From Alteriqipengyuania flavescens (GTDB taxonomy: Bacteria; Pseudomonadota; Alphaproteobacteria; Sphingomonadales; Sphingomonadaceae), in assembly GCF_030406725.1 (NCBI RefSeq), contig NZ_CP129107.1, positions 2,646,501-2,710,500 on the forward strand: 64,000 nucleotides of DNA, in the 5' to 3' direction. The position numbers and the translations under genes were made by a program. Below the pieces are notes generated by a model, which ran no database searches, was not told the DNA's origin, and saw nothing but the letters and a program-made list of their open reading frames with translations. The stretch's first letter is position 1. Each line of letters starts with the position of its first letter. Positions 62,931 through 64,000 of the stretch are shown in pieces.

Positions 62931-63617
62931 CTAGATCCGCCCGCCTTTCCACACGACGCGGCCGATGATCTCGACCTCGTCCAGCGCGAGGTCGATCGGC
63001 GCATAATCCTCGTTCGCGCTGACCAGCTTCACCCGGCCGGGTCCGGCGAGCTGCACCTGCTTCACGTGCAGCGCATCCCCCACCCGCACGACATGGATGC
63101 CTTCCGCCGACCGCTTGCTCCGATCGACGAGGATCTCGTCGCCCGAGCGCAGGACCGGCTCCATGCTGTCCCCCTCCACCCGGATGGCGGACAGGTCGGC
63201 GCCTTCCAGCCCCATTTCACGCATCCACCGCGGCGAGAACCGGATCGCATCGTAGGAAATTTCCTGCGCCCCGAACGCCCCCGGCCCTGCCGACGCGTCT
63301 AGCGGGAACCGGGGCACATCGATCCAGTCGTCGTCGCTCCGCAAAGGCGGCGCGGCGAAGGAAGGCGAGGACGCGGACTTGCTCTCGTCCCAGCGCCGGG
63401 TCTCGAACAGCGCCGACGCCGAACCAAGAAATTCCGCGATTGTCTTCTCGTCCGCCTCGTCAAGGTGGCGCGGACTGCCGCGCGTGACGAATTGCTGGAG
63501 ATAGGCATCGTTGCGCCCGATCAGCCGGGACAATGCGGCCAGGCTGGTCCCCTTATCGCGCACCATGCGCTGCAACCTGCGCCGTGCGGCCTGCTCTCCC
63601 TTGCCGAGATGGTCCAT
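62931..63617 (-). CDS. S24-family transcriptional repressor (LexA/CI-like)
   Basis: A 228-residue regulator. The N-terminal ~65 residues look like a helix-turn-helix (GTSLAALSRLIGRNDAYLQQFVTRGSPR), and the C-terminal domain is an S24 peptidase fold with catalytic Ser151 (EGDSMEPVLRSGD) and Lys186 (DALHVKQV). An Ala-Gly cleavage site, needed for self-processing, was not pinned down. It has its own strong ribosome-binding site and a promoter covered by two inverted repeats, so autoregulation is likely. Nothing nearby marks a prophage, so it is probably a host stress or phage-exclusion type regulator. Confidence 0.88.
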   Translation of the reverse strand: MDHLGKGEQAARRRLQRMVRDKGTSLAALSRLIGRNDAYLQQFVTRGSPRHLDEADEKTIAEFLGSASALFETRRWDESKSASSPSFAAPPLRSDDDWIDVPRFPLDASAGPGAFGAQEISYDAIRFSPRWMREMGLEGADLSAIRVEGDSMEPVLRSGDEILVDRSKRSAEGIHVVRVGDALHVKQVQLAGPGRVKLVSANEDYAPIDLALDEVEIIGRVVWKGGRI

Positions 63618-63655
63618 CAGTTTTCCTTCGCAAAACGCGTCACCCTTAGACAATT

Positions 63656-63690
63656 TCCTATAGCATAGGATTTTTCCTAGACAAGTAGGA
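63656..63690 (-). promoter_or_regulatory. Autoregulatory promoter-operator of the S24 repressor gene
   Basis: Reading toward the gene, a -35 TTGTCT (63684-63679) and a -10 TATAGG (63662-63657) are 16 bases apart. The inverted repeat TCCTAT-AGC-ATAGGA (63656-63670) overlaps the -10, and TCCTA-6-TAGGA (63675-63690) overlaps the -35. The start codon is 39 bases further on. The pairing of a repressor gene with twin operators on its own promoter suggests autorepression. Confidence 0.6.
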
Positions 63691-63856
63691 TTTGCGTTGG
63701 AACATAAGCGGAACAGATTCGCCGAATCGCCAACACAGCCAGCCAGACAGGGGAGCGCCAATGTAGCGCGCACGAAAAAGCGCACGAAATTCGCGCACGA
63801 AAATATGTGGGTTTCAGCCCAATTCCACGCCCATTGAAGCGCCGCTGCAACGCCCC

Positions 63857-64000
63857 TTATTTGAGGTTGCGGGCGATGATCGTCTGGAGCTGCTCGTGGG
63901 CCTCGCGTGCGTCGCTGATCGCGTGCTCGTAGGCCAGCTGCAATTCGGCCTGATCGCGTTCGTCGGTGAAGGTCGCGATGATCTCTTCGATCAGCTTGCG
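63857..64000 (-). CDS. C-terminal end of a helical protein, cut by the window edge
   Basis: Only the last 47 codons and the TAA stop (63857-63859) lie in the window. The sequence is a continuous charged helix (KLIEEIIATFTDERDQAELQ, then HEQLQTIIARNL), consistent with a coiled coil. No family can be named. It lies upstream of the S24 gene in the same direction, with the operators between them. Confidence 0.6.
   Translation of the reverse strand, partial: RKLIEEIIATFTDERDQAELQLAYEHAISDAREAHEQLQTIIARNLK

Noticed and set aside
62931-63617. Prophage remnant around the S24 repressor.
   Set aside because: No integrase, structural or lysis genes and no att repeats nearby; neighbours are ordinary chromosomal genes.

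Overview
The window looks like a stretch of chromosome from a GC-rich alphaproteobacterium of the order Sphingomonadales, most likely Erythrobacteraceae. The basis is gene content and gene order rather than any search: rpsB-tsf, psd-pssA, lon-hup, ffs-dnaX-ybaB, yajC-secD-secF, aroQ-accB-accC, rpmF-plsX-fabH-ihfA-merR, a class I lysyl-tRNA synthetase, an NDUFS4-like complex I accessory subunit, a PepSY-response regulator-kinase cluster and a gene-transfer-agent type holin. I saw no insertion sequence, integrase, prophage block or CRISPR array. Start codons are often GTG or TTG where genes overlap by four bases.

Layout. 1-13 kb: a secreted protein, tsf/rpsB, phospholipid synthesis (psd, pssA), a KAS III-like enzyme, tRNA-Tyr, rlmB, a lipoprotein, hup, lon, ybaB, dnaX and the SRP RNA. 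14-25 kb: a four-repeat secreted protein, a complex I accessory subunit, hrpB, a polyprenyl synthase, chorismate mutase, an Arg-rich lipoprotein, a PepSY/two-component cluster, a SIMPL protein, then a Uup-like ABC-F protein coupled to an Fe-S uracil-DNA glycosylase. 26-33 kb: a regulator coupled to a glycosyltransferase, secF-secD-yajC, tRNA-Pro(GGG), and an acyltransferase/glycosyltransferase pair. 33-41 kb: an orphan GTA-type holin, aroQ-accB-accC, a lipoprotein gene that seems interrupted by TGA, an Lrp regulator, an atypical histidine kinase, a polysaccharide deacetylase and two tRNAs. 41-53 kb: two PH-domain membrane proteins with an M28 peptidase, ettA, a flavin oxidoreductase-like protein, an RcnB-like protein, cytochrome b561, a prolyl-hydroxylase-like dioxygenase, lysK and an SLC13 transporter. 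53-64 kb: a DinG-like helicase with sixA, an aldehyde dehydrogenase, the rpmF-plsX-fabH-ihfA-merR cluster, a MAPEG protein, an MBL hydrolase, a small lipoprotein, an S24 repressor with its own operators, and a truncated gene at the right edge.

Most of the window is housekeeping: translation, lipid and envelope synthesis, protein export, proteolysis and DNA maintenance. The most unusual signals are not genes. Two unrelated tRNA genes (Tyr, Pro-GGG) are each followed by the same arrangement: an antisense copy of the tRNA T-arm, paired GAAG-rich hairpins, and a direct copy of the tRNA 3' end 139-153 bases downstream. Other signals are a 25-base sequence shared about 80 bases upstream of aroQ and lysK in the same orientation, an in-frame TGA inside a lipoprotein frame that stays coding-like beyond it, and twin inverted repeats covering the -35 and -10 of the S24 regulator. 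Coordinates and starts were set by reading; family calls rest on motif recognition without a database search.
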